Shown: piece by piece, positions 22,710 through 31,745 of the stretch
How the letters are laid out: every line of letters begins with the position of its first letter
Position numbering within the stretch: the first letter of the stretch is position 1
From: Synergistales bacterium
GTDB lineage: Bacteria; Synergistota; Synergistia; Synergistales; Aminithiophilaceae
Direction: 5' to 3'
DNA: 64,000 nt
Assembly (NCBI GenBank): GCA_018433595.1
Contig: JAHDQY010000007.1
Span: forward strand, 62,001 to 126,000
Position numbers and translations under genes: made by a program
The notes under the pieces: model-generated
The model's input: only the letters and a program-made list of their open reading frames with translations
What the model was told of the DNA's origin: nothing
Database searches by the model: none

Positions 22710-23594
22710 ATGGCCTTTTCTGAGAAAAAAATTTGCAACATCGATTTCATGCGACTTCGGCGGGTCGCCCTGGTTCTCAGCCTTTCTCTTGTTCTCGCGA
22801 GCCTGGTGCTGCTCGCCGTTCGGGGGCTCAACCTGGGCATCGATTTTACGGGCGGCTCGCTGATTCAGGTCGAGCTTGCCGAGCCGGTGACGGTCGAGAA
22901 GATACGCACTCTTCTTGAGGGCATCGGCCAAGGGGGGGCACAGATCCAGCTCTACAGTGACCGCGGCGTCATCATCCGTCTTCCGGAGGATTCCGAAGAG
23001 ATCCGACGAGCCTCCCTGGCGGTTCTGAAGGAGGCCTTCCGCGACATGGAGGTCTTCCGCTTCGAAAAGGTCGGCCCCGTCGTCGGGCAACAGCTGCGCC
23101 AGGAGGCCCTCCTCGGAGTGCTTCTGGCTCTCGGGGGGATCCTCCTTTACATCACCGTCCGTTTCCGTTTCCGTTTCGCCGTGGCGAGCGTGCTGGCCCT
23201 GGCTCATGACTCCATCATCGTCCTCGGCATCTTCAGTGCTACGGGACGTGAGGTGACGCTGCCCTTCATCGCCGCCATTCTCACCATCGTCGGCTACTCG
23301 CTGAACGACACCATCGTCATCCTTGACCGGGTTCGGGAGAACTGGAAGGAGCTCAGACGACTGGGCATGGCTGATCTACTCAACCTCTCCATCAACCAGA
23401 CCCTGTCGCGGACGATCAACACGTCGCTGACGACATTCCTTCCCGTCCTGGCCCTCTTTCTTTGGGGAGGCTCCGTTCTGGTCAATTTCTCTTTCGCCTT
23501 TCTCGTCGGGATCGTCGTCGGGACCTACAGCTCCGTTTTCGTTGCCGGTGCGATCCTGGTCGAGTGGCACCAGAGATCTCCTCAGCAATTCTGA
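22710..23594 (+). CDS. secF: Protein translocase subunit SecF
   Basis: A 294-residue partner of SecD. It has LGIDFTGGSLIQV after TM1, VGYSLNDTIVILDRVREN in the conserved membrane region and RTINTSLTTFLPVLALFLWGG near the C-terminus. The start ATG follows a moderate ribosome site (AAGGGGG). secD and secF remain separate genes here, unlike the fused SecDF of many Firmicutes. A 22-bp perfect hairpin follows. Confidence 0.95.
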   Translation: MAFSEKKICNIDFMRLRRVALVLSLSLVLASLVLLAVRGLNLGIDFTGGSLIQVELAEPVTVEKIRTLLEGIGQGGAQIQLYSDRGVIIRLPEDSEEIRRASLAVLKEAFRDMEVFRFEKVGPVVGQQLRQEALLGVLLALGGILLYITVRFRFRFAVASVLALAHDSIIVLGIFSATGREVTLPFIAAILTIVGYSLNDTIVILDRVRENWKELRRLGMADLLNLSINQTLSRTINTSLTTFLPVLALFLWGGSVLVNFSFAFLVGIVVGTYSSVFVAGAILVEWHQRSPQQF

Positions 23595-23607
23595 TTTCCT
23601 TCACTGG

Positions 23608-23655
23608 CATGTCACAGGAAGAGGCGGCCTCAAGGCCGCCTCTTCCTGTGACATG
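23608..23655 (+). terminator. Long perfect hairpin after secF
   Basis: Two perfectly complementary 22-base arms (23608-23629 and 23634-23655) with a TCAA loop and no T-run on either strand. It probably marks the 3' end of the secDF transcript, as a U-less terminator or exonuclease barrier, but a classical mechanism is not supported. Confidence 0.6.
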
Positions 23656-23778
23656 GAGGGCTGTCGGCGGCAGGGCGGGCAACCGGCTTGAAAATGAAAA
23701 CGGGGTGGGAAATGCCGTAGGCGGCGTTTTTGTACTAGAATGGGAGAAGCCCGTTCATGGCAAGGAGGCGAACCGATA

Positions 23779-24072
23779 ATGGAATCGGTCTTACAACTGC
23801 TCCTTGAAGGGCTCGGCTATGGAGAGGCAGCCGTGGATCTCTGCAAGGAACGTCTGCTCCCGCTTGTCGAGCGAGGCCTCTTACGTCAGGAGGAGCTGGA
23901 AGCCATTGTCGCCGATATCCGCAAAGGGCTGTGCCGCCGCCGCGATCTCCTCCTCCGCGGTGCCCGAAGGGAGTTGCAGCGGCTCTTGGCCCTCCTGCCG
24001 CTTGTCCCGGAGGATCGCTTTCACGAATTGGAGGCCAGGGTACGCGCTCTTGAAGTCGACGAAAGGAAGTGA
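23779..24072 (+). CDS. Small phasin-like helical protein
   Basis: A 97-residue, almost wholly helical, charged protein. The pattern (LLLEGLGYGEAAVDLCKERLLPLVERGLL...EELEAIVADI, then a C-terminal ELEARVRALE coiled segment) resembles small phasin-superfamily proteins that often precede regulatory genes. ATG 23779 has AAGGAGG ten bases upstream. No signal or membrane helix. It is the first gene of the long same-strand run and lies 46 bases before the radical SAM gene, with which it may act. Function unknown; the family call is tentative. Confidence 0.6.
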   Translation: MESVLQLLLEGLGYGEAAVDLCKERLLPLVERGLLRQEELEAIVADIRKGLCRRRDLLLRGARRELQRLLALLPLVPEDRFHELEARVRALEVDERK

Positions 24073-24118
24073 GCCTTCCGGCATAAGGCCAAGTCCAGGA
24101 AGGGGAGGGGGATCCGCA

Positions 24119-25579
24119 TTGTCCATGTCTCTTGGGGAAAGAGCGAAAGGTTTCTTGTCCCGCAAGCTTCTGGAAAGGATCTCTCGTCTGGCCGTTTCCG
24201 GGGATCGGCAGGGCATGGTCTCTCTTTTTGAGACCATTGCCGCCCTGGCTCCGGCCCGCTATCATCGGGAGAGCTTCAGACAGCTCGCGGAGATGGCAAG
24301 GAAGGACGACCCCTTCGTCGGCGTTTTCGAAAGAGTCTTTTCTGAGCTTTGCCTCAACTGCCGTTCGAAGTTCATCGTCAATTTTCTGGTTCATTTCATG
24401 GTCCTCGGAAGGGGTATCCGGGACCGGAAAGAACGGGAGCTGGGGATACATCTTCCCAACTTTTTCGTCGTGAGCCCGACCATGAGGTGCAACCTTCATT
24501 GCCGAGGCTGCTACGCCTCGGACTACTCCTCTTCGGGCGAGCTTTCTTTCGACCGTCTCGATCGCCTTCTCTCGGAGGCGAAAGAGCTGGGAATGTTCTT
24601 TTTTACCTTCTCCGGCGGGGAGTGCTTCCTTCGCCCCGACCTCTTGGATCTTTGGGGCAAGCATGACGACTGCTATTTCCAGGTCTACACCAACGGCACC
24701 CTCATCGACGATGCTCTTGCTGACCGCCTCGTCGAGCTCGGCAACGTCTCTCCCATGATCTCTGTGGAAGGAGACCGGGAACAGACCGATGCCAGGAGGG
24801 GGCCCGGAGCCTACGACAAGATTCTGTCTGCCTTCGAACGACTGCGGAGCCGGGGCGCGCTTTTCGGTTTCAGTGCCACCTTCACCAACGCCAGCGCGCC
24901 GAGTCTTCTCGACGACGGCTTCATCGAGGGAATGATCGACGCCGGATGTCAGGTGGGGTGGTTCTTTCAGTACATCCCTGTCGGATCCTCTCCCGAGCTC
25001 GCCTACATGGCCTCACCCGAGGAGCGTCTGGCGCTTCACCGCAAGGTGGAGGAGTGGCGAAAGCGCTATCCCCTCTTCCTGGGGGATTTCTGGAATGACG
25101 GCCCCTATGTGGACGGCTGCATGGCGGGAGGACAGCGCTATTTCCATGTTATCGCCAGCGGTGATGTGGAGCCCTGCGTCTTCTGCCATTTTTCGGTGGA
25201 TAACATCAACGGGAAAAGCCTCCGTGAGGTTCTCTCGAGCGCTTTTTTCAAGGCCATCAGAGAGGCACAGCCCTATGATGATGACAATCTGCTCCGCCCC
25301 TGTCTCATCATCGATCACCCGAGAGTGTTGCGGGAGATCGTCGCGTTGACGCAGGCCAGGCCGACCCACCCCGAAGCAGGGGGCATCCTCTGCGAGCTTG
25401 CCGAGGGGCTGGATGCCTATGCTGAAAGGCTTAAGGCCCTCTACGATCCCCTCTGGGAAGAGGGGGCACGCGAGCGCTACGAGAAAAGCCTCGAGAAAGA
25501 GGACAGCCCGGAAGCACATCACCGTTATTCCCGCCGGCGGTCCGGTGCGGGAACCGCGCCCTCGGAACTCCCGAGGTGA
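24119..25579 (+). CDS. Radical SAM protein with SPASM-like C-terminus
   Basis: About 486 residues. A helical N-terminal ~115 residues is followed by the radical SAM motif CNLHCRGCYA (CxxxCxxC, binding the 4Fe-4S cluster that cleaves S-adenosylmethionine) and FTFSGGECFLRPD. Further cysteines near the C-terminus (CMAGGQRYFHVIASGDVEPCVFC) resemble an auxiliary-cluster SPASM or twitch region. The substrate is unknown; SPASM enzymes commonly modify peptides or proteins. TTG 24119 is favoured by GGAGGGGG spacing; ATG 24125 is the alternative. No small precursor peptide gene is obvious beside it except the upstream helical protein. Confidence 0.82.
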   Translation: MSMSLGERAKGFLSRKLLERISRLAVSGDRQGMVSLFETIAALAPARYHRESFRQLAEMARKDDPFVGVFERVFSELCLNCRSKFIVNFLVHFMVLGRGIRDRKERELGIHLPNFFVVSPTMRCNLHCRGCYASDYSSSGELSFDRLDRLLSEAKELGMFFFTFSGGECFLRPDLLDLWGKHDDCYFQVYTNGTLIDDALADRLVELGNVSPMISVEGDREQTDARRGPGAYDKILSAFERLRSRGALFGFSATFTNASAPSLLDDGFIEGMIDAGCQVGWFFQYIPVGSSPELAYMASPEERLALHRKVEEWRKRYPLFLGDFWNDGPYVDGCMAGGQRYFHVIASGDVEPCVFCHFSVDNINGKSLREVLSSAFFKAIREAQPYDDDNLLRPCLIIDHPRVLREIVALTQARPTHPEAGGILCELAEGLDAYAERLKALYDPLWEEGARERYEKSLEKEDSPEAHHRYSRRRSGAGTAPSELPR

Positions 25580-25601
25580 ACGAAACGGAGCGTGATCCAC
25601 T

Positions 25602-25997
25602 GTGAAAAGCTACGCCCTCGCTGTCGCCTTGGCCATGTTGGTCGCGGCCGGTTATGCCTTTCAGAACGACGGTCAGGTGACCGTCCGCTTCCTTATCTGG
25701 GTGAGAGATGTTCCTCAGGGGCTGTGGGAAATTCTGCTTTTCGCCGCCGGCGGGGTCCTCATGTGGCTCATTTCCCTTGCCGCCCAGCTTGAGATGAAGG
25801 CTGGTCACAGGAAGGCTCTCAAGGAACTTCAAGGCCGCCTTGAAAAACTGGAAAAGGAAAACGGTGCGCTTCTGGCCGCTGTCTCTCAAAAACGGATTGA
25901 AACCCCGGAACGAGAGCTTCCCGAGGAGTCGCACTGGGACGACGTGGAGGAGTCGGATTCCGCCTTCCCTGATGGGGGGGGGATCAGCAACCGGTGA
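25602..25997 (+). CDS. LapA-domain (DUF1049) membrane protein
   Basis: A 131-residue protein with two membrane helices (residues ~4-20 and ~38-62) enclosing the FQNDGQVTVRFLIW motif typical of LapA-domain proteins. A cytoplasmic coiled coil (KALKELQGRLEKLEKENGAL) and an acidic tail follow. In E. coli, LapA works with LapB in LPS assembly and FtsH control; here only the domain is clear. It starts with GTG 25602. The stop overlaps recJ (GGTGA), so the two are translationally coupled. Confidence 0.8.
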   Translation: MKSYALAVALAMLVAAGYAFQNDGQVTVRFLIWVRDVPQGLWEILLFAAGGVLMWLISLAAQLEMKAGHRKALKELQGRLEKLEKENGALLAAVSQKRIETPERELPEESHWDDVEESDSAFPDGGGISNR

Positions 25998-27640
25998 TTT
26001 CTGTCATCCCCTTCTCTTCAGTGCGGATATCCCGTCCTGACGAGGCGACGCTTCGTCTGGCCGACCGTCTCGGTTGCCATCCTCTGACGGCCTTCTCCCT
26101 CCGACAGCGGGGCATCGGCGGGGGGCAGATCTCCGAGGAGGCTCGGGCGTGGCTCTGCCCGAGCCTCAATGGCGCTTTGGAGGACCTCGATATGGGACAG
26201 GGTGTCGAGGAAGCTTGGGTGGTGCTTTCGAGCCTGGGGAGGAAGAGCAGGCTTGTCGTCTACGGCGACTATGATGCCGATGGCGTCGCATCGACATCGC
26301 TTGCCGTCGAGTTCGGTCTTCTGAGAGGAGCCCGAGTGCGCTATTATATTCCCCACCGCCACAGCGAGGGATACGGCTTTCATCCTGACGCTGCGCGGAA
26401 GATCCTCCGCGAGGGTTGCGATGTTCTTGTCGTTCTCGATTGCGGAAGCCGTGACGTCGAAGCGGTCGCCCTGGCAGAAGCTTCAGGTGTCCCGGTGGTC
26501 ATCTTCGATCATCACCTTGATGAGGGGGAACGATCGTCACCGTCGGCTCTCGTCAATCCCCAGATCGACGGGGACGAGGAGAGCCGGAGGCTCTGCGCGA
26601 CGTCTGTCTTCTGGTGTTTCCTGGCCAAAGCCGGTCTCTCCGAGAGCTGGCTGCGGGAGCGTCTCGATCTCGTTGCTCTGGCCACTCTGGCTGATTGTGT
26701 CCCCTTGGGAGTCCTGAACAGAACCCTCGCCAGAGAGGGGATGGAGCGGATACGCCGAGGCGGGCGGCACGGCCTTGATTCCCTTCTCTCCCGTCTGTCC
26801 ATCGACAGGAGAAACATCACGGCCGACAATCTTGTCATGAGGGTCATCCCCTGTCTCAATGCAGCCGGCCGCCTTGACGTGGCCGAAAAGGCCGTCAAGG
26901 TCCTTCTCGGAGGCAATCAGGAGGACGCCGAGGAACTTGTGACCCTCAACCGCCGTCGCCAGCTTCTTTCAAGCCAGGTTCATGACGAGGCTTCCTCCTC
27001 GATGGCCGACGACGCGTTTGTCCTCAGCTCCGATGAGTGGCCCGTGGGCGTGCTGAGCGGTGTGGCCAGCCGCCTCTGTCGGGAGCGGGAACGCCCCGTC
27101 GTGCTGGCGGCCCCGGTAGGGGAGATGATGCGTGGCACCTTGAGACTCCCCGGAGGCGGCAATGCCGTGAAGGTCCTTTCCGGCCTTGCCGGTTCCCTCG
27201 AGACCTGGGGAGGGCATCGGTTCGCCGCCGGATTCGCCGTCCGAAAGGGACGCTGGCCCGAGGTTCAGGAGGCTCTGGAGGAGATTTTACGCGACGTCGG
27301 TCCCGAAACGGAGATGCTTGAAGCTCTTGAGTCGGAGCCCTCGGCCTTCCGCTTCGATCTGTGGCGTGAACTGGAGTCTCTTGGCCCTTTCGGTGTCGGG
27401 AACCCGCCGCCGCTTTTTTTCTGCCCCTGGTCGGGAGAGGAGCAGGTCCTGCCTCTGGGGAAGGACGGCCGCCACGTCAAGATCGCCCGTTTGGGTCACT
27501 CCCTTCTCGCCTTCGACGGGGCGAAAGTCTTCAGGGACCTTGAGCACCGTCCCGCCGGCCTCCTCTATGGAGTCCAGGAGAACTACTGGCAGGGGAGGCG
27601 GCGTCTTCAGTTTCTTATCGAACGTGTTGTTGCCGAATAG
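25994..27640 (+). CDS. recJ: Single-strand DNA exonuclease RecJ
   Basis: A 548-residue 5'-3' exonuclease of the DHH phosphoesterase family. It has YGDYDADGVAST (motif I), LDCGS, VVIFDHHLDEG (the DHH motif), LNAAGRLD, and the DHHA1 motif GGHRFAAGF. The C-terminal OB-like domain contains LGPFGVGNPPPLF, as in RecJ. It acts in recombination and mismatch repair. It starts with GTG 25994 overlapping the lapA-like stop. Length is typical. Confidence 0.95.
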   Translation: MISVIPFSSVRISRPDEATLRLADRLGCHPLTAFSLRQRGIGGGQISEEARAWLCPSLNGALEDLDMGQGVEEAWVVLSSLGRKSRLVVYGDYDADGVASTSLAVEFGLLRGARVRYYIPHRHSEGYGFHPDAARKILREGCDVLVVLDCGSRDVEAVALAEASGVPVVIFDHHLDEGERSSPSALVNPQIDGDEESRRLCATSVFWCFLAKAGLSESWLRERLDLVALATLADCVPLGVLNRTLAREGMERIRRGGRHGLDSLLSRLSIDRRNITADNLVMRVIPCLNAAGRLDVAEKAVKVLLGGNQEDAEELVTLNRRRQLLSSQVHDEASSSMADDAFVLSSDEWPVGVLSGVASRLCRERERPVVLAAPVGEMMRGTLRLPGGGNAVKVLSGLAGSLETWGGHRFAAGFAVRKGRWPEVQEALEEILRDVGPETEMLEALESEPSAFRFDLWRELESLGPFGVGNPPPLFFCPWSGEEQVLPLGKDGRHVKIARLGHSLLAFDGAKVFRDLEHRPAGLLYGVQENYWQGRRRLQFLIERVVAE

Positions 27641-27669
27641 CGCCGATATCGTGAGGGACAGGTGAGTTG

Positions 27670-29955
27670 ATGCCGGACAAGATGAACCGAAGGCGAGCCG
27701 CCATGGAGGCCCTCGGTGCCGAAAAACCGATGGAAAGAGACAGCAAGGCCTTGCGCATCCTGCGGGACAGCTTCATCGGGCGTCTCCCCGAGGACCAGCG
27801 GGTGGCCTCGGTCAAGCTGGCCTGGCAGGAGTTCTGGAGCAAGGCTTCTCTCTACCTGGGCAGAGAGGCCCTTTCCCGCCTTGGCGAGGCTCTTGTCGTC
27901 GCTTCGACGGCACACAGCGGCCAGTTCCGGTCCTCCGGGGAACCGTACATCATCCACGTCATCCATGTGGCCGTCATTCTCGCCGACATGGAGATCGATA
28001 TCGATACGCTGACGGCGGCGCTTCTCCACGATGTTCTGGAGGATACGTCCGTTACGGCCCAGAGCCTTGAGGAGCGTTTCGGCGCTGAAGTCGTCACGCT
28101 TGTCGACGGCGTGACCAAGCTGGGGAAACTTCCTTTCAAGTCCCTTGAGGACTACCAGGCTGAAAACCTGCGCAAGATGTTTCTGGTCATGGCCAAGGAC
28201 ATCCGCGTCGTCCTGATCAAACTCGCCGACCGGCTTCATAACATGAGAACCCTTCAGGCTCTCCGAAGAGACAAGCAGCTCCGCATAGCCCGGGAAACGC
28301 TGGAAATCTACGCCCCCCTGGCTCACCGTCTCGGCATCTATCAGATCAAGCGGGATCTGGAGGATCTCTGTTTCAAGATACTCGACCCCGACATGTTCTA
28401 CGAGATGCGCCGTCGGGTCCGCAAAAAACTCCCCGAAAGGGAGGCCATCATCAAGACGGCCATCGATGAACTCTCCGTCCGCCTCAAAGAGGCCGGTATC
28501 GACAGTTTCATCACCGGGCGGGCGAAACATTTCTACAGCATCTACGAGAAGATGCAGAGAAAAAACCTCTCTCTCGACCAGCTCTACGATCTCCTGGCCC
28601 TGCGCGTCATCGTGAACAACCTGACCGAGTGCTACACTGTTCTGGGGCTGGTCCACACGATCTGGAAGCCGATTCCGGGCCAGTTCGACGACTACATCGC
28701 CAACCCCAAGAACAACATGTACCAGTCGCTTCACACCACCGTCGTCGGCCCTTCCGGCGAGCCTCTCGAGGTGCAGATACGGACCTGGGAGATGCACTGG
28801 CTTGCCGAGTACGGCATTGCCGCCCACTGGCGCTACAAGGAGCGGCCCAAGAAACTCGATTCCCTCGACGCCAAACTCTCTTGGATCCGCCAGGTTCTGG
28901 AGACGCAAAACGAATCGTCGGAGCCGGGAGAGTTTCTGGAGCAGCTCAAAGCCGACGTCCTCTCCTCGGAGGTTTTCGTCTTCACGCCCAAAGGCGACGT
29001 CCGATCACTGCCCAAAGGGTCGGTTCCCATCGATTTCGCCTATGAGGTCCATACGGAGGTCGGCCACAAGTGTGTCGGCGCCATGGTCAACGGCCGTATC
29101 GTCCCGATGGACCACGAGCTTCAAAACGGCGACATCGTCCGCATCCTCACCTCGCCTCAGGGCAAGCCTTCCCGGGATTGGCTCAAGCTGGCCCGGAGCG
29201 GCCGGGCCCGCGCCAAGATCCGGGCCTATTTCCGCCAGCAGGAGAGGGCCGAACGGGAGACCCGCCTCGAGCGGGGAAGAGAGCTCCTTCTCAGAGAACT
29301 TCAACGCCGCGACGGCGGGATCGAAACCCTCGATCCCTTCGCAGGCAGCCTCAACTACATTGCCCGTGACCTCGGCTACGCGTCGGGCGAAGAGCTGGTT
29401 ATCGCCATGGGCGGCGGTTCTCACGCTCCGGCCGGAGTTGCAGCCCGGATCTGGGATCAGAAGACACAGCCTGTACCTCCTCCTGAAGCGCCGCCTGTCG
29501 CTCTCCCCAAGAAGGAGAGCGACTCGGAGATCATCGTCGAAGGGGCCGACGGCGTGCTCGTCTTTCTGGCCAACTGCTGCCGCCCCGTTCCGGGAGATGC
29601 CATCATCGGATTTGTCACCAAGTCGCGGGGCATCACCGTGCATCGTACTGATTGCGCCAATGTCCTCTCCTCCTCGCCGGAACGTACGGTCGAGGTGAGT
29701 TGGGGGAAAAAACGCTCGGAGCGTTACACGGCCAGACTCAAGCTTGAAGCCATGGACCGCCCCGGCCTCTTTGCCGACGTCACTCAGGCCATAGCGACTC
29801 TCGATGCCGCCATGGCGGCCGTCAAGGCCAACCTCGTCGGCGCCCAGAGGGCGCGCATGACGATCGACCTTTTTGTCAGGGACGTGGAGCATCTCTATCG
29901 GGTCATGGCCCGTCTCAACGCCCTGGATAATGTCATTGAAGTCACACGGGGGTGA
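27670..29955 (+). CDS. rel: Bifunctional (p)ppGpp synthetase/hydrolase
   Basis: A 761-residue long RelA/SpoT homologue controlling the stringent response. The hydrolase domain has HSGQFRSSGEPYI and HDVLEDTSVT, with intact HD residues, and LADRLHNMRTL. The synthetase domain has FYSIYEKMQRK and YQSLHTTVVGP. TGS begins VFVFTPKGDVRSLPKGS, a zinc-finger-like region includes ANCCRPVPGD, and a C-terminal ACT domain is present. With both catalytic sites present it should make and degrade (p)ppGpp. ATG 27670 follows AGGTGAG; TTG 27667 is adjacent. Confidence 0.95.
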   Translation: MPDKMNRRRAAMEALGAEKPMERDSKALRILRDSFIGRLPEDQRVASVKLAWQEFWSKASLYLGREALSRLGEALVVASTAHSGQFRSSGEPYIIHVIHVAVILADMEIDIDTLTAALLHDVLEDTSVTAQSLEERFGAEVVTLVDGVTKLGKLPFKSLEDYQAENLRKMFLVMAKDIRVVLIKLADRLHNMRTLQALRRDKQLRIARETLEIYAPLAHRLGIYQIKRDLEDLCFKILDPDMFYEMRRRVRKKLPEREAIIKTAIDELSVRLKEAGIDSFITGRAKHFYSIYEKMQRKNLSLDQLYDLLALRVIVNNLTECYTVLGLVHTIWKPIPGQFDDYIANPKNNMYQSLHTTVVGPSGEPLEVQIRTWEMHWLAEYGIAAHWRYKERPKKLDSLDAKLSWIRQVLETQNESSEPGEFLEQLKADVLSSEVFVFTPKGDVRSLPKGSVPIDFAYEVHTEVGHKCVGAMVNGRIVPMDHELQNGDIVRILTSPQGKPSRDWLKLARSGRARAKIRAYFRQQERAERETRLERGRELLLRELQRRDGGIETLDPFAGSLNYIARDLGYASGEELVIAMGGGSHAPAGVAARIWDQKTQPVPPPEAPPVALPKKESDSEIIVEGADGVLVFLANCCRPVPGDAIIGFVTKSRGITVHRTDCANVLSSSPERTVEVSWGKKRSERYTARLKLEAMDRPGLFADVTQAIATLDAAMAAVKANLVGAQRARMTIDLFVRDVEHLYRVMARLNALDNVIEVTRG

Positions 29956-29961
29956 CCGCTG

Positions 29962-30408
29962 GTGAGAGCCTTGATCCAACGCGTTTCCCGGGCCTCCGTC
30001 GCCGTCGAAGGTCGGACCGTCGGCGCCGTCGGCAAGGGGTTTCTTGTTTTTCTCGGTGTGACCCATGATGACGGGGAAGCCGAGGTGGAGTGGCTTGCCG
30101 AAAAAGTCGTCAACCTCCGCCTTTTCGAGGATGACGAGGGAAAGCTCAACCGCTCCCTTCTTGACGTCGGGGGAGAGATCCTCATCGTCTCTCAGTTCAC
30201 CCTCTACGGCGACTGCCGCAAAGGGCGAAGACCCTCTTTCGTGGCGGCGGCGGATCCGAAAGAGGCGCGGCGTCTCTACGACCTTTTTGTCGTCCGCCTC
30301 AAGGAACGTGCCCCTTCGGTGGCTTCCGGCGTCTTTCAGGCCTACATGGCGGTGGAACTCGTCAACGATGGTCCCGTCACGCTTATCGTCGATACTCCAG
30401 CGAGGTGA
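29962..30408 (+). CDS. dtd: D-aminoacyl-tRNA deacylase
   Basis: A 148-residue enzyme that hydrolyses D-amino acids (and glycine from tRNA-Ala) off mischarged t[16 protein letters not shown] (GTG-initiated), [12 protein letters not shown] and the cross-subunit [11 protein letters not shown] motif are invariant in DTD. It starts six bases after the rel stop, a common rel-dtd pairing, and overlaps a GTG in the ribosome site of the next gene. Confidence 0.97.
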   Translation: MRALIQRVSRASVAVEGRTVGAVGKGFLVFLGVTHDDGEAEVEWLAEKVVNLRLFEDDEGKLNRSLLDVGGEILIVSQFTLYGDCRKGRRPSFVAAADPKEARRLYDLFVVRLKERAPSVASGVFQAYMAVELVNDGPVTLIVDTPAR

Positions 30409-30416
30409 AAAGATCC

Positions 30417-31055
30417 ATGGAGATGAAGTGTTTCCCTCTCGGTCCCCTCTGGACCAACGGCTACCTGGTCTGGGATGGGGGGGGACGGTCCTTTTTTGTC
30501 GATCCCGGCGGAGACCCGAGCGAAGTGATCCGGTTTTTGGAGTCTCACTCGTTGCGCCTTGAAACGATTCTTCTGACCCACGGCCATGCGGACCATCTTT
30601 TCGGCCTCGAGGCCCTCAGAGAGAAAGCCTCTTGTGGCGTTGCTCTCCATGAGGACGATGCCTCGGCCTTGCCTGACCCTTCAATCAACCTTTCCCGCTG
30701 GATGGGGGCGGATTGTCTTTGTCGTCCCGCCGACAAGATGCTTCGAGACGGCGAGAGCTTCACCGTCGGGACCCTTGAAATACAGGTGCGCCACACGCCG
30801 GGACACAGCCTGGGGAGTGTCTGCTACCTTGTCCGCGACGGGGTGGAACGCCTTCTCCTGTCGGGCGACACGCTTTTTGCCGGGAGCATCGGAAGAAGTG
30901 ACCTGCCTGGAGGTGATAGCCGGCAGCTGCTCCACTCCCTGAAGCGCCTAATCGACCTTCCCGACGACCTTCCCGTCTACCCCGGACATGGTCCGTCGAC
31001 AACGATCGGCGTCGAGCGGCGGGAGAACCCCTATTGGCCCCGTGAGGCGGTCTGA
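30417..31055 (+). CDS. Metallo-beta-lactamase fold hydrolase (glyoxalase II-like)
   Basis: A 212-residue protein with the THGHADH metal motif near residue 58, later H (HTPGHSLGS), D (SGDTLF) and H (YPGHGPST), the full di-metal set. Its length and the rel-dtd neighbourhood match a widespread small MBL family often labelled hydroxyacylglutathione hydrolase, but the true substrate is unknown. ATG 30417 is preferred, with GAGGTGA upstream; GTG 30405 is in frame and overlaps the dtd stop. Confidence 0.86.
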   Translation: MEMKCFPLGPLWTNGYLVWDGGGRSFFVDPGGDPSEVIRFLESHSLRLETILLTHGHADHLFGLEALREKASCGVALHEDDASALPDPSINLSRWMGADCLCRPADKMLRDGESFTVGTLEIQVRHTPGHSLGSVCYLVRDGVERLLLSGDTLFAGSIGRSDLPGGDSRQLLHSLKRLIDLPDDLPVYPGHGPSTTIGVERRENPYWPREAV

Positions 31056-31057
31056 TC

Positions 31058-31729
31058 ATGGCGCCTCTGACGATCCCGGAAGAGGAACGGCCTCGGGAAC
31101 GTCTCTTCTCTCACGGCCCTTCGGCCCTCTCCTTGAGGGAGCTTCTGGCCATTCTGCTTCGGACGGGCTACAGTACCCGTAGCGTTTTCGATGTCGCCGA
31201 AGATCTGCTCCGTGACTTCGGCGGACTTGAGGGGCTGGTGCGCATCACGCCGACGGAGCTTCTGGCCGTCAAGGGCCTCGGCAAGGCCAAGACTGCGACT
31301 CTGCTGGCCGCTCTGGAGCTGGGGCGGCGGCTGCGGGTTCCTTCGTTGCAGGAAGGGGAAGGCCCCTCTTGGCGGACTCGAGTGGCCTGGTGGGCCTCGG
31401 AACTGGCATCGGAGACCCGGGAATATGTCGTCGCCCTCTTCCTGGATGCTAAGGGTCACCTTCTCGGCGAGGATCGTCTCTCCTACGGAGGGCTGAACGG
31501 CGCCTATGTCGATGTCAGTTACCTGCTTCGCCGTGCCGTTCGCCTGGAGGCGGCACAAGTCGTGTTGCTTCACAACCATCCTGATGGTAGTTTGGCGGGG
31601 AGTGCCGAAGACCGGGCCTTGACCGCGGCTCTGGAACGAAGGCTCGAACTGCTCGACATGAACCTTCTGGAACATTTCATTGTCGCCAAGGGCGATTTTC
31701 GGCCTCTCGTTGCAGGGGCCTGCCTCTGA
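31058..31729 (+). CDS. radC: RadC family JAB-domain protein
   Basis: A 223-residue protein with an N-terminal helix-hairpin-helix region (LAVKGLGKAKTATLLAALELGRR) and a C-terminal MPN/JAB domain with HNHPDGSL...SAEDR, the predicted zinc ligands. The usual motif is HNHPSG; serine is replaced by aspartate here. Despite its name, a direct repair role is not established. radC directly upstream of mreB is a widely conserved order. It starts two bases after the preceding stop. Confidence 0.92.
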   Translation: MAPLTIPEEERPRERLFSHGPSALSLRELLAILLRTGYSTRSVFDVAEDLLRDFGGLEGLVRITPTELLAVKGLGKAKTATLLAALELGRRLRVPSLQEGEGPSWRTRVAWWASELASETREYVVALFLDAKGHLLGEDRLSYGGLNGAYVDVSYLLRRAVRLEAAQVVLLHNHPDGSLAGSAEDRALTAALERRLELLDMNLLEHFIVAKGDFRPLVAGACL

Positions 31730-31745
31730 AAGTGGGGGAGATCGG

